A stretch of 64,000 bases of DNA from Primula veris (Eukaryota; Streptophyta; Magnoliopsida; Ericales; Primulaceae): the NCBI GenBank assembly GCA_963682055.1, contig OY821747.1, forward strand, positions 15,612,258 through 15,676,257, in the 5' to 3' direction. Position 1 is the stretch's first letter, and every line of letters begins with the position of its first letter. Of the stretch, positions 1 through 10,900 are shown in pieces. The position numbers and the translations under genes are program-made. The notes beneath the pieces were generated by a model. It saw only the letters and a list, made by a program, of their open reading frames with translations, was not told the DNA's origin and ran no database searches.

Positions 1-4
1 AGTG

Positions 5-120
5 ACGTATGAGATGGTGTTATTTGAATAGTATAATATTATTGGCCGAGGCCTTAATATTTATACGTATGAGATTGTGTTAATTGGATGATTTATTATT
101 ATTGGCCGAGGCCTTGTGAT
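5..120 (+). repeat. two ~59-bp tandem units
   Basis: ACGTATGAGAT occurs at 5 and 64, and ATTATTGGCCGAGGCCTT at about 38 and 97. This gives two imperfect direct repeats just upstream of the 129-bp array in the same LTR. Confidence 0.7.
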
Positions 121-133
121 TTAGCTGTAGTGG

Positions 134-490
134 CAATGGTCTCTGTCTCTCCCTAATTCCGGGGACAGAAGACGGCCGAGGGGATAGGGAATGACCTACC
201 TTACGGACTGGGGTAGGTGGCGTGAGAGGTCCCATTGTGCACTATATTTATTTTATTGTTAGCAATGGTCTATGTCTCTCCCTAATTCCGGGGGCATAAG
301 ACGGCCGAAGGGATAGGGAATGACTCGTCTTACGGACTGGGACGAGTGGCGTGAGAGATCCAAGTGCGCACTATAAATTTACTTTTATGTTGCAATGGTC
401 TCTGTCTCTCCCTAATTCCGGGGACAGAAGACGGCCGAAGGGATAGGGAATGACCTACCTTACGGACTGGGGTAGGTGGCGTGAGAGGTC
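134..490 (+). repeat. three ~129-bp tandem repeats with co-varying hairpins
   Basis: Three units begin with GCAATGGTCT at about 134, 263 and 393 (periods 129 and 130). Each contains two inverted repeats. Hairpin 1 pairs GTCT+CTGTC with GACAG+A+AGAC in unit 1 (139-173). Hairpin 2 pairs ACCTACC with GGTAGGT around the 11-nt loop TTACGGACTGG (194-218). In unit 2 (268-302 and 323-347) both arms differ but still pair, with ACTCGTC/GACGAGT for hairpin 2. Unit 3 repeats the unit-1 version (443-467). No protein is encoded. Confidence 0.9.
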
Positions 491-997
491 CATGTATGCT
501 GTTGATGTGTATTTAATTTATCGTAGTTGTAGAATGTCATTATATTTCTTTCTATACGTCGATTATCGTAGTTGTAGGATTTGTGAGCTCTTGCATTTAT
601 GGGATGGAGTGACGGTATTTGTGGTGCCGTCCCGTCTAGTTATGTGCGTGGGACTCACCGTTACAATTTTGTATTTCAGGTACAACTTAGGTTGAGGCGT
701 ATGGTTAAGAGCTTTAGCAAGGCATCACATGGGTTCGGGTTTTTGCTTTCTTTTTACTTAGATTGTTTTTGAGGTTGTAGCCTACGGGCAAATTCATTCG
801 TTCGTTATTTTTAACTTTTATAAATTCCGTCTTGTAGCCGCGTTTGACAAACAGTTTATTTTATTCACTTAATTGTTCCATTAGCTTGCAAATGTTTTCT
901 TTTAAAAATTTTAAATTCGTACCAACAGGTTCTATTTTTTTTTATTTAAAAAGGTCATGGCTCGATGTCCGTGTCTTACGGATTTTGGGGCGTGACA

Positions 998-3003
998 CTC
1001 TAGTGCTAACAATTGGACAACAGTCTCCCATATTGGACGTGATGAAGTAAAGGTGATGACCCACAACAGCGTCAACGAACAAGGACGCCATAATGGCATC
1101 GTCATCAGCGTCGCAACCTCTGTCTTCCTTCCTACTGCACCAAGGAGAGTATTTGAGTATTTATTTGATGAGAACAACCGAGCTGAGGTATTTTTTTGTC
1201 ATTTCTGCATCTTCTTTTAGACCAACTATATGACAAGCTAGGCTCCTATGTTTTACAATCACGTTGGTACTTATACGAGTTAGACTAAATTTTTCTCACT
1301 ACCTATAAGTATGTACACTAAGGTCTCCTTTGATTGAGGGAGCATTAGTCCCGAACTAACAATCCAGGTAGATGTTAAGTAGATTCTGAATATATGGTCA
1401 AGGTAATAGTCGCGAGACTAATAATATTACACCTTTAACGATCATTTAATGTTCGGCATACATTTATAGTTACGACTCACGTCCTTCACTAACCAAACAA
1501 ACACGGGGTTGTGGACCCCATATATGTTGTGTCAGTCCCATGACGAAGTACCTTAATCAAACACAGAGCTGAATTATTATCTATGCAAGTATTGAGAAAG
1601 TAGTAGTTTTTAAATTTTAATTGACATCTTAGGGTATTGTGCTTATGTTTCCCTATCTACGGGTTTCTTTCAATGAATAATTCGATATTTTTTAAATGAG
1701 AATACCCCTATTTATTTATTATTATCTAGATAATCGTGCATAGTGTGATTAACCTTTTTGAATGTATACCGGTTTGGAAAAATACAGTGGGACATCGTTA
1801 TCAATGGTGCAAATATGTATCAAATGGCAAACATCGCTACTGGAGAGCTAGAAGGAAACGCCATTAAGTTGAGCCGCGTGAACGTAAGTCGGATAATCTT
1901 CACTTGCATACTAACACTATCATGTTTAGCGGTAACATAATTTCTAACTTTATTAAGAATTAATATTTTTTAAAAATATGTACATATCAATGTGGAATTA
2001 TTGAGAATCAAATGATAAAAACAAACAGGAAAAATAGTCGGTATGATTTAGCATTATTGCGCATCCATACCATGAACAAAAAGTTATTTTAACCTAGGAT
2101 TTTCTTTAAAAAATAGTCCAAGAATATGTACTAAATATATAGTTCTCCCCATAAACTAACCACTTTTTTTGTCATATCAACTAATATAGGGTATGTCACA
2201 GAACCCCAACAGTATGCTGATCCTGCAAGAGAGTTTTGCTTACCCAACAGGGTTCTTCATTGTATATTCACCCATTGATCTCCATGCTACTACCAGGGTG
2301 TTAGAGGGTGGAGACACAACCGGAGTTCCTTTGCTACCGTCAGGATTTGCTATATTTCCAGACTGTTCTAGTGGGTCGTTGCTCACGCTTTCATTACAGG
2401 TCCTGGTCGACTCAACCGTTGATTCCATGCACTCGCTTTCTGATGTAACGACAGTGAACAACCTAAAGTCTCGCACTCTCGATAGGGTCAGGGCATTTTT
2501 GGGATGCCATCTAGTAGTGGTAAGTTTAGATTTTCTTGAAAAAGTTAGCGAGAAATACATCAGACATGATTAGTATTAAAAATCTTTGACACAAAAGACC
2601 TCGTTAAAATATACACGTTTTATCTAAGGCTAAGAGACTAGATGAGCTACCGTTTTCCCAAACTCATGCTTACCCTTGATTTAAGGGTTGTCAAGGGCCG
2701 GTTTTCTAAAAAAATGGAAAATAACTTTAAGATTTACGACACTTTATAGTAGTTTGTCCTGTGTGTTGCAGAGATTTTCGCTACAAAAATTGTGTAAAAT
2801 TTTTGTTACCAGCAAAATGGCAGTCATCATTTTCTACTGCTAACACTCATGAGACGATTAAAATGAACTAATGTTCTTTACTTCATTTAGATACAGAGAT
2901 TCTATTTCTCTCAGTATTAACTTTTTGCCCAATGGTCTTTGAGTCGTTAATGTATTATGTTATGTTGATTTTAACAGAGCAAGGAACAAGTGAGAGGGCC
3001 TAA
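998..3003 (+). pseudogene. HD-Zip IV gene copy, 3' exons only (truncated duplicate)
   Basis: This matches the last four exons of the HD-Zip IV gene at 32-42 kb. The parts are: part of exon 9 (998-1187, opening at SSANNWTT), exon 10 (1788-1883, WDIVINGAN...), exon 11 (2190-2519, START-distal C-terminal region with NSMLILQES and LLPSGFAI) and exon 12 (2978-3003, ending in TAA). Splice sites are intact (CAG|TGG, AAC|GTAAG, TATAG|GG). Exon 11 has lost one T from the run at 2496-2500 (five T against six in the other copy), which frameshifts its end. The 5' part is separated by the LTR ending at 997. Exon identity to the other copy is about 97 per cent by eye, so the duplication is fairly recent. 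Non-functional as it stands. Confidence 0.9.
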
Positions 3004-3903
3004 GAAACTTTGCTATAGAAGATGCCGATGAGTCGAAATCATTATAGCGCAGCGACCCGTTAATAAATAAATTTCAAAGGGTCTGAGTTTTCGAATAGAC
3101 TTTTTTTTTTTTTTTTGCATACAGAACTACATACATTTCCAAAGTTTTAAGATCTATTTTACCTTTTTTATGCTCCAAATTTGAATTATTTGGAAGATGT
3201 CTGGAACTCCATAGTCCACATTGTTCAATTTGTTGACATCGTTGTTCCTTTTATTTGGAGTTTGAAAATGCTCATAAAATTATTGCGAACCGCTCTTTCT
3301 TTAGTAAGATCCTTTTTTCAGTGATTAAACTTTTTATGATGTGAAAAGTTAGGCTAGTACAGCATAAAAGATGTGCTTGAATGGCTATAATATACATGTG
3401 ATTTCTTTGTATTTCATTTCCAATTGTTTCTTTATTTAGGGTAGTTATAGCCTAAATAATCACAACGATAGTAGTTTAAGAATCAATATTTTTTTATTGA
3501 AAGCCGGGAAAGCCTACTAATCCATTGATTTTTGAGTGTTAGTGGCTCTCCATCCTTAGAGCATGTATACCGGTGGTTGGCAGCGGTGGGCGAAGCTCCG
3601 TGCGATGGGCAGGCCACCCGATAATTCGTGGTTGGTTGCGGCTGCCGTTGTGTCAGATGTCGCCTCCGCCTCTCTCCTATTTGCTTCGCTGTCTCTCTCT
3701 TCTCTATATTTGGTTCGCTATAATAATACAGGGATTGGTTCCGCTATTAATTACATGGCAGTCCCTGTAGTTTTAATGTATTAAAAGATATCTGACCATT
3801 AATGATAATAGCAATGGTCCATCTAGTTTCAAAATTATTACAAAACAATCCCTGATGAGGCAGCCGAGTTTTTTTTTTTTTTTTTTTTCTTAACGGTAAT
3901 AAA

Positions 3904-4328
3904 AGAGGGGTATAAATCCCAAAACATAACAAACTTATCCTTCAAAATTTTCAAATCTAAACTGACTTGACCGGTCAGGCTAACCGCTCAGAGCCTAACC
4001 GGTGATTGGTCAGTTTGGCTTCCAGAATATTCTTTGCTTTGACTTATTTGGTCTTAACTTTGGTCCTTTTCTTGACTACTTTGGGGCTGATTTGAGATCT
4101 TTTATCTTCTGTTTTCTTCTGTTTTGGTCATTTCTTGGGTCTTCTTGCGTCTTTGTCTCGTTTTTATTCTAATTCCATGCTTTTTCCTGCAAAAAACGCA
4201 AAATAGTGCAAATAAACTTGGAAAATACCGAAAAATACAAAATATGGCTTAAGCAAGCCAAAATGATAACGAAACAATGCTAATATATATCATTTTTACA
4301 CAAAAATTACCATATCGTGGGTTAATCA
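3904..4328 (-). mobile_element. gypsy 3' LTR, first ~425 bp
   Basis: On the minus strand the LTR starts TGATTAACCC at 4328, preceded by a GTTGGGGGTA polypurine tract (complement of 4329-4338). It matches 55469-55894. It stops at 3904, where the deletion junction to the HD-Zip flank lies, so its distal 0.8 kb is lost. Confidence 0.75.
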
Positions 4329-5479
4329 TACCCCCAACTATCTCAATGTTTGTCTCGAGCGTTGGAAGCGATAACATGCAAAGATAAGTTTATACTGTTT
4401 TGTTTTGTTTCAAGCTCTTTCAAATTGTGCACTGACTAGTCTAAACTAAGTACAATAAAAGTAAGGATAAACCACTATAGTAGAAAACATGATTGTATTT
4501 AACGTATGCAACAACTCGTTAAACTTTTAAATGTAAAATGACAAGTTTTGTCTTGTGAGGTTTTACTATTACGACACCCACAAACATATTAGTTTTTAGA
4601 TTCCTAGGTTCTCCCTGTATGAGCAAAACATTGAACAAACAAGGCATACGAGACAAAGAGTACAATCACTGAAAGAAATAGAGGCGGGAAAAACAAGTAT
4701 AAAAATCAACTAAAACACGCCCTTATGGTTAACCGAATTGACTACTAACTAGCAATCAAATAGACTACTCCAGGTTTTTTCTTATGTACACATCTGCCAC
4801 ACCACTCATTTACTCAAAAACTCTCCTTCAGCTTCTTGATGTCCTCCATGGGTTGATATGGCTTATTGAATCTAACTAGACGTTTGTTAGACTGCTAATG
4901 GTCAAGTCTTCTATGTCAGTGAAAAATCAGCCAAGTAGTGGCTCGTGTCGATGTCGAAATACCTCGAACTGATATGCTCTGTTTCAGTGTCGTCTTCAAA
5001 TAGCAAAATTAAACTTCCTAAAAGATGGAAGTATCCAAATGTAGTTATGCAACTTCCTAGAAATGTGGAAGTGCCTAAGTGCTCTTATCTCATATCTCCC
5101 TTTGTGAGTATCTATTACGTGTAACAAAATGAACTCGGGCTTATAAAACTGCTCGGTGTATACATCTCGAATAAAAAGAAAGTATTAAGTGTAATAGCAA
5201 AAGACTTAACCTAATAAACAAGTACTGATGGCCTATGCAGCCACTTCAAATTTTTTTTTTTTCCTTTTCATATTTTTTTTTTGGAGATGGTGTACAGTTA
5301 ATTCCCTTTGTTTTTCATCTCATCTTTATTTTTTTATTATTTTTAAGTGACAGATATGATGGAAATGATCTAAGAAACCAACGTACAACTCAAAAATATC
5401 AATCGAGGCTTTGGCTCAATGTTTAATGAAAATGGTAATACTGTGTTTACCAAATAATGCGATAAAAATGATCAATGAG
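4329..5479 (-). mobile_element. gypsy 3' internal non-coding region
   Basis: About 1.15 kb between the polypurine tract and the copia insertion point. It is nearly identical to 55895-57051. Only short open frames are present and none is recognisable. It contains a local repeat of CTTCCTA(A/G)AA...GGAAGT at about 5010-5070. Confidence 0.6.
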
Positions 5480-5678
5480 TGTTAACAGTGATTTGTCTTT
5501 GGCCCCAAGGCAAAGTCAGATCTGTGCTAAACATGGGGACCCGGTTTTGACTAGGCCTCATGAAATATTTAGTCATAATATCTTTTGTAAATGATTTGAT
5601 TTTGTTAGATACTATTATGAGATTATAAATAGATGCCATATACTCCTCACAATTTGTGAGAGAGAATTTAGTTTAACA
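5480..5678 (+). mobile_element. copia 5' LTR (199 bp), degenerate primer-binding site
   Basis: TGTTAACAG... to ...GTTTAACA, with short terminal inverted repeats (TGTTAA/TTAACA), contains TTATAAATAG as a likely TATA box. The primer-binding site after it reads TGGAATGGAAAGC, decayed from the TGGTATC... form seen at 57251. It has the same length and position as the LTR at 57052-57250. Confidence 0.75.
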
Positions 5679-5760
5679 TGGAATGGAAAGCTACAGACTA
5701 ACGTCTTTTTGCCCTTCAAATATTTTTTTTTCTGCTCTAAATACAATCCCACCCTCTCCC

Positions 5761-6340
5761 ATGGCCGTCACTGAACCACAAAATACCAACACCCCAGCCA
5801 TTGAAACACGTACATATAGCTCTCTTGCTTCTGTCACCACCGTACCCGCTGTTATAAAGCTTCACCATAATGTTACCCTAAAATTAAACCGTAAAAATAA
5901 TCTACTCTAGAAAACGCAATTACTCCCCTACTTAAAAGGGCAGAATTTATATAGCTTGGTTGATGGAACTACAGTTTTCCTATCTCCAACGCTCATCGCC
6001 GCTGATGGCATGAGCATCACGAATCCAGAAAATTCCGCCTGGATTCAGCAGGATTAGTTGATCTGAAGTGCCATAATCTTTTCTCTCTGACGATTTACTA
6101 CCTCATGTAGTAGGAGATTTTACATCCTGTGAGGTCTGGGATATTCTAGAGCAGCTTTTTAGCTCTACCTCTCAAGCTCGATCCACACAGTCCAAGTACA
6201 AATTGGCTACTATCAAAAAAGGTCATGATAGTATTGATGTTTATTACGGAAAATTAAAAAATCTCACCACGACCCTCGTATCAATTTTATGTGAACCGGT
6301 GGCGGTCAGATAGTCTGTCCAGCTTGCAGACCTAGATGCC
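5761..6340 (+). pseudogene. copia gag N-terminal remnant
   Basis: ATG at 5761 gives MAVTEPQNTNTPAIETRTY, then a region typical of copia gag (KLNR.N..LW, LPYLKGQNLYSLVDG, AWIQQD, WDILEQLF, KKGHDSI..YYGKLK). A TAG at 5908-5910 replaces the expected Trp codon, and the same stop is in the copy at 57479. A second stop follows near 6055. The remnant ends at about 6345, where it abuts minus-strand gypsy sequence containing a doubled ATCTGATCAC. Not functional. Confidence 0.75.
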
Positions 6341-7125
6341 TCATATAAGCATCTGATCACATCTGATCACATCATGAGGTAGGAGTGGTACGTTGCTACT
6401 GCGAACGACCACCATATTCTTGGGAGTGGAAGATAACTCATCTAAGATTTCCTTGCTACGTCTCTCCCACATTCTCTCTCTTGCTTCTCTCTCTTCAGCT
6501 GTATCGGGTGGTAAGTAAGGTATGCTCCCCCATTCTTGCTCATCTTTCTCTAAACCTTTCAAAACGCACCCATTCCCATGATAATGATCGGAACCCTCCA
6601 AGAGATAATTAGAACTTATATAAGGACTAAGACGATTATATTCATCTCTCCCTTTGTACTTAAGAGTAACGGTCATGGTATCGTAATCAAACGACACTTT
6701 CGTAGTCCTAAGGAAAGGGCGTCCTAGAATGATTGGTGCTACTCATTCTTCCTATTCATATCCATGACCATGAAGTCAACTAAATAGCGGAAATTAGCCA
6801 CACTTACTACCATATTCCTAACTATCCCCCTAGCCTCTTTGTGCGATTCATCATCAAAGTTCAACTTCGCGGAAGAAACTTCCAACGGTCCGTAATTCTA
6901 ACTATACTCAGAGCTAAGCATCAAATTAGCATCACCCCCGGAATCAAGAATACTGTGATGAGTCGCAAATCCTACATGACCTTCCCTGTATTGGATGATG
7001 AAGTCCAATATAGGTTTTCTAGGGTTAGACTCTTGGACAAGAGGAGAGAATTCATCGATAGCATCAATGATGGAGTCCAAATAAGAATACACTATAGCGT
7101 GTTCATCATATTTGTCATCCACCGC
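6341..7125 (-). pseudogene. gypsy aspartic protease-like remnant
   Basis: On the minus strand a frame from 7122 carries HSILDSGGDANLML, an aspartic protease-type active-site region (the usual DTG/DSG). The frame continues after stops and frameshifts into ILGRPFLRTTKVSFDYDTM (about 6735-6680), the conserved second half of plant gypsy proteases. The 118-residue open frame at 6341-6697 is its C-terminal extension, rich in charged residues. It is broken by stops between the two halves. Confidence 0.65.
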
Positions 7126-7164
7126 CTCTTCATCTAGGTTGGACTTAGGAAAGATATTCTTAAG

Positions 7165-7703
7165 TCATTTGGCTATGAATGAGAATTCATGCCCTGTGGT
7201 TGAGTTTGATGATTCTCGGGGAGAATCATCACTTGAGACATTGCTAGAAGTGGTGCGGTGCAAGGTCATCACCATGTGGCAAACATTTTGCCCACTATCA
7301 AGGAATGAAAAGGGAAGAACGTCCAGGATACGACAAAGATCAAGGATGACCTCTTTGTACTCCAAAGTCTCCACTGGAGTAGCTGAAATGTCCTCAATAG
7401 TGCTCTCGGCTAAGGATAAGGAGTCGACTTGCTCCTAAATTTGGACACCCCACACCCTTTCGGTTGTGGACATGTCGTCAATGAGGGCAAAGATCTCCTC
7501 AGAGGAGGAATCACGAAAAGTGACGGCCCATATTTCGTCGATGACATTTTTGAGTTGCTGAGGTGCAGATGTGTAGAAAGTTTTGATGTTCTCTCTACGA
7601 AAAGTGGGTTGCAATCGAAACTTATCTTACTTAATCGGAAATAGTTTTTTACACGTTGACGTTCAGCATGTAGGTCATAAAGATTTGGGTTGTTGAATTC
7701 CAA
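7165..7703 (-). pseudogene. gypsy gag-like remnant
   Basis: Two overlapping minus-strand open frames (7703-7410 and 7374-7165) lie between the 5' LTR and the protease remnant, where gag belongs. They include LHAERQRVKNYFRLSK and a hydrophilic stretch with many Ser and Asp. No conserved gag motif is clear. The assignment rests on position. Confidence 0.35.
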
Positions 7704-7911
7704 ATTAACGAAACTAGAAACCTGAAAATTAGGAAAAATAGTCTGCCGTGGACATGTTCGATTAGGTTGACCAGTTAGGCTGTTTGACCGGTCAGAGTCA
7801 GGATTTCAGATTTTTTTGAATTCATTAAAAATAAGATTTTCTCGAAATTTACAGATTTTGTAAACTAGGCTAAAAATAACAAAATCAAAACAGCTAAGAA
7901 TATCATTGAAT

Positions 7912-10900
7912 TAAAAACTTTTAGTGTTAATAAATAATATAAAAAAATCATACTTTAATTTCTTCTTCTACACATTTCAGAAACTTGTAAATTTTCCATA
8001 TTTTGTGGCAGCAATTGGGATCTTCTTGTTGGTGATGATCTAAACTTCGTAGTAACCAAGAAGACTTTATTTGACAATTTTGTGATAGTCGGTCACATCA
8101 ACGTCACCTTTTTTGGAATCAAAACCTTGGTTTCTGACTTCCCGTTAATTTGTGTATTTTTACGCACAAAAAGGCCTCGTATGAGCACGAGGGTAGCGGT
8201 AGTATTTAATGGGTAATACACCCAAGTTATCGTCCGAGTAAACCTTTTGATTGTTTGCCTAATTGTCTTTTATGGGGTTTTACTATTCAATTGTTTAATT
8301 AAAAAGTAACGAGGAGAGAATTAGCAGTTGGGTTGTCAATCCAATGTCTCGTTCCTCAAATTTTGAAACACTTAAAACTCATATTGTTTAAGGTTATGTT
8401 CAGTTTATTTCACCCCAAATAAGTGCATGAAAGATCTCTGTCTATTAACAAACTTTTAATACGTTAATATAGCATTTTAGTTGATTAACATGCAAGAGAA
8501 AGTGATATTAATGCAATAAAACATGTAAACAACAAGTAAACATGTAGAATAAAGCAATAGAGATAGTAAAAACAACTGATATCGAAAGAAAACTAATTGA
8601 TCTTAGAAAACAAAGTCGGTAAATAGAGAACCCTTGCACAAACTCTCAATTTTGGTGTTTTTTTCTCTCTTCTCTCTCCAAACAAATTGTGGGCTGTAAA
8701 CTGATGAAAAAGTGGTAAGTGTATTTCTTTTTCGGAATAAAAGAAAGGTATATATCCCAAAAATTAACAAACTTTTAAAATCTTAAAATCTGAACTGATT
8801 TGACCGGCCAGGCTGACCGGTCAGAGCCTAACCGGTCAGATTGATCGGTCAGTTTGGCTTCCCGAATGTTTTTTGTTTTGACTTATTTGGTTTTCACTTT
8901 GGTCCGTTTCTTGACTTCATTGGGGCTGATTTGAGACCATTTATCTTTTGGTTTCTTCTATTTTGGTCCTTTCTGGGGTCTTCTTACGCATTTTTGCCTT
9001 TTTTTTGTTCTAATTGTGTAACGTCTCGGAAATTTTGTAGTTTATTATTCATTTTATTAATAAGATAGTGATATTTTGTTTTATGTGTGATTACGTATTT
9101 GTGTGAAATGTACGTATATGGGGGTATGTATGTGATATTTAATATTGTGCTTATAATAATTGTGGGTGTGATTTGTATTATTTAATAAATAAGTGGACTA
9201 GTTAGTAAAGTAATTAAATTAAAACCTAAATATATATATACAACTTATACATATTATAATAAATACATATAAGCCGCACATATACACATACATATATATT
9301 TATATACCCTCGAGAGAGAGAGAGAGATTGTTAGCGGAGGGGGAGAGAGGGTTGACCTACATTGACAAGTCCGTTGACCAGGCCAGCGATCAGGTCTGAT
9401 CTGTCGGACGATCACATGTGGTCGGAGGAGTTTATGGTTTCTTTGAGCATCGACGTCTCGGGTGTTTTGGGGGTTCATTCGGAGTCAAATTTTTGAAATC
9501 AAATACATTTTCTTAATCTACTATTCGATATCTATCTACCTGTGTAAGCCTGCTCCTCTGATTTTCACTTTTATAAAAACCCAGTTTTAGGATTTTATTA
9601 ATAATCCGAATTTATATAAGCTTTATTAATTCGTAGCTCGTTTTAATATCGTTTAGGGGCTATTTGAGCGCAAGTAGCAAGCTGTCCAAATTTTGTTATA
9701 TTGTTTGGTGGATATTCGGCTCAAGTTTGGGACATTTTGACAAACGAACTCTTGTTTGTTTAGGTAAGGGGGAGGAATATGATTTTGCTTTAAAAGCCGA
9801 AATTGTGTGTTGTTTGTTGCATATTAATTTAGGTCCAGATATTGATATATGTTGTTATAACAAATATGGTGACGCATTTGCATTATAGTGACCAGTGATT
9901 TTATATTTACTATACTTAGAACATAATTTGTGAAAATGTGATATAAATTAAACCTTTGAGAAATGTGAAGGTGGTGACAATGTGTATAAATATGTGGTGG
10001 TACTGTGATTAAAGTGATCTGTTTCAAGTGACATTCGATAACTAATTAACTGTAACATTACAAAGTGTTGTGTACTATTTTCAGTGTGTGGAATTTACTG
10101 TTTTTGCCCTTTCAGAGTCTTTATATATGTATATATATATAGATATTTTTGGGATTGTAGTACCAATGTGTGTGGGGTACCATTATATTATGGGTTCCTG
10201 AACAGTGGCTCTAAAGATGGGTACATTTGTACCATTGTGTATTTAAGGATGAGCCCCGGAGGTTTACGGTGAGAGCCCGAAAACTTACACAAATATTAGG
10301 TATATCGGTACCATAGGGATAGTGCCCTTAAAACCGGCCCCATATCTTTAGTCACATATGGTAGAGTCAGAGTGTGGGTGGGGGGGGGGGGGGGGTACCA
10401 TTGTATTATGGGTCCTTGAGCAGTGGCTCTAAAGGTGGGTATGTATATGATCAATCCCGACTTTGTTTTCGTTGAATTTTATTTTGATTATCGTATTTAT
10501 TTAAACCTTGTTTATTCGTTCATTTTTTTGTGTGAATGTGTGAGTTACTGAGATGGTTACATTTTCCTTAAGATTGTCTTGTCATTATTTATCATGATAA
10601 TATATTTGTCATGTTAGGATTATGTGTGCGTGCTTAGTAGCACACGCCGCTTTTAAGGCGAGATTGTTTTCTTACCTCCGTTCTTTTTTCATGTATGTTT
10701 TTTTTTATCGACGTACAGGTACCGACTTAAGCCGTGACGAAGTTTAGAGTGATTTCTAGTGGCTCAGTTATCGGGTTACACTTGATTGCGCGCATGTTAG
10801 ACTTTTTATTCATGTTGGGATTATTTATTTAGTTGAGCCATGTTGGCCAAATAAGCGCTTATCACGAGTTTGTTCATTATTTGCAAAAATGCTTTATTCG

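Larger units (their letters stand above)
1..997 (+). mobile_element. 3' part of a Ty3/gypsy-type LTR, cut by the window edge
   Basis: The right end reads ...TTTTGGGGCGTGACA at 997. It resembles the end of the solo LTR at 11316 (...CTGGGGCGTGACA), so this is probably the 3' terminus of a related long gypsy LTR. Directly after it, at 998, HD-Zip exon 9 sequence starts in mid-exon, so the element landed in that exon. No protein is encoded; the short open frames here are repeat-derived. The left end lies outside the window, so the LTR length and the target-site duplication (expected to be CTCTA, 998-1002) cannot be confirmed. Confidence 0.7.
998..6345 (+). repeat. segmental duplicate of 40216-43120 plus 55463-58466
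   Basis: 998-3903 aligns with 40216-43120 through exons, introns and 3' flank. From the hexamer AATAAA (3898-3903) onward the sequence instead follows 55463 rightward to about 58466. It includes the same gypsy LTR remnant, the same copia insertion point (ATGAG|TGTTAAC) and the same TAG in the copia gag (5908-5910 and 57479-57481). The 12.3 kb between 43120 and 55463 is missing here. AATAAA is also present at 43115-43120 and 55463-55468. Confidence 0.85.

Noticed and set aside
134..490. CRISPR-like array
   Set aside because: The repeats are 129 bp, contiguous and inside a plant LTR; no short repeat/spacer pattern.
450..695. 81-codon open frame as a gene
   Set aside because: It lies in repeats of the LTR and has no domain.
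3563..3784. 73-codon open frame, repeated at 42784
   Set aside because: Kept open in both copies simply because they are a recent duplicate; overlapping frames are equally open and no family matches.
10379..10396. Telomere-type or regulatory G tract
   Set aside because: A simple G homopolymer within the solo LTR; no telomere repeat unit.
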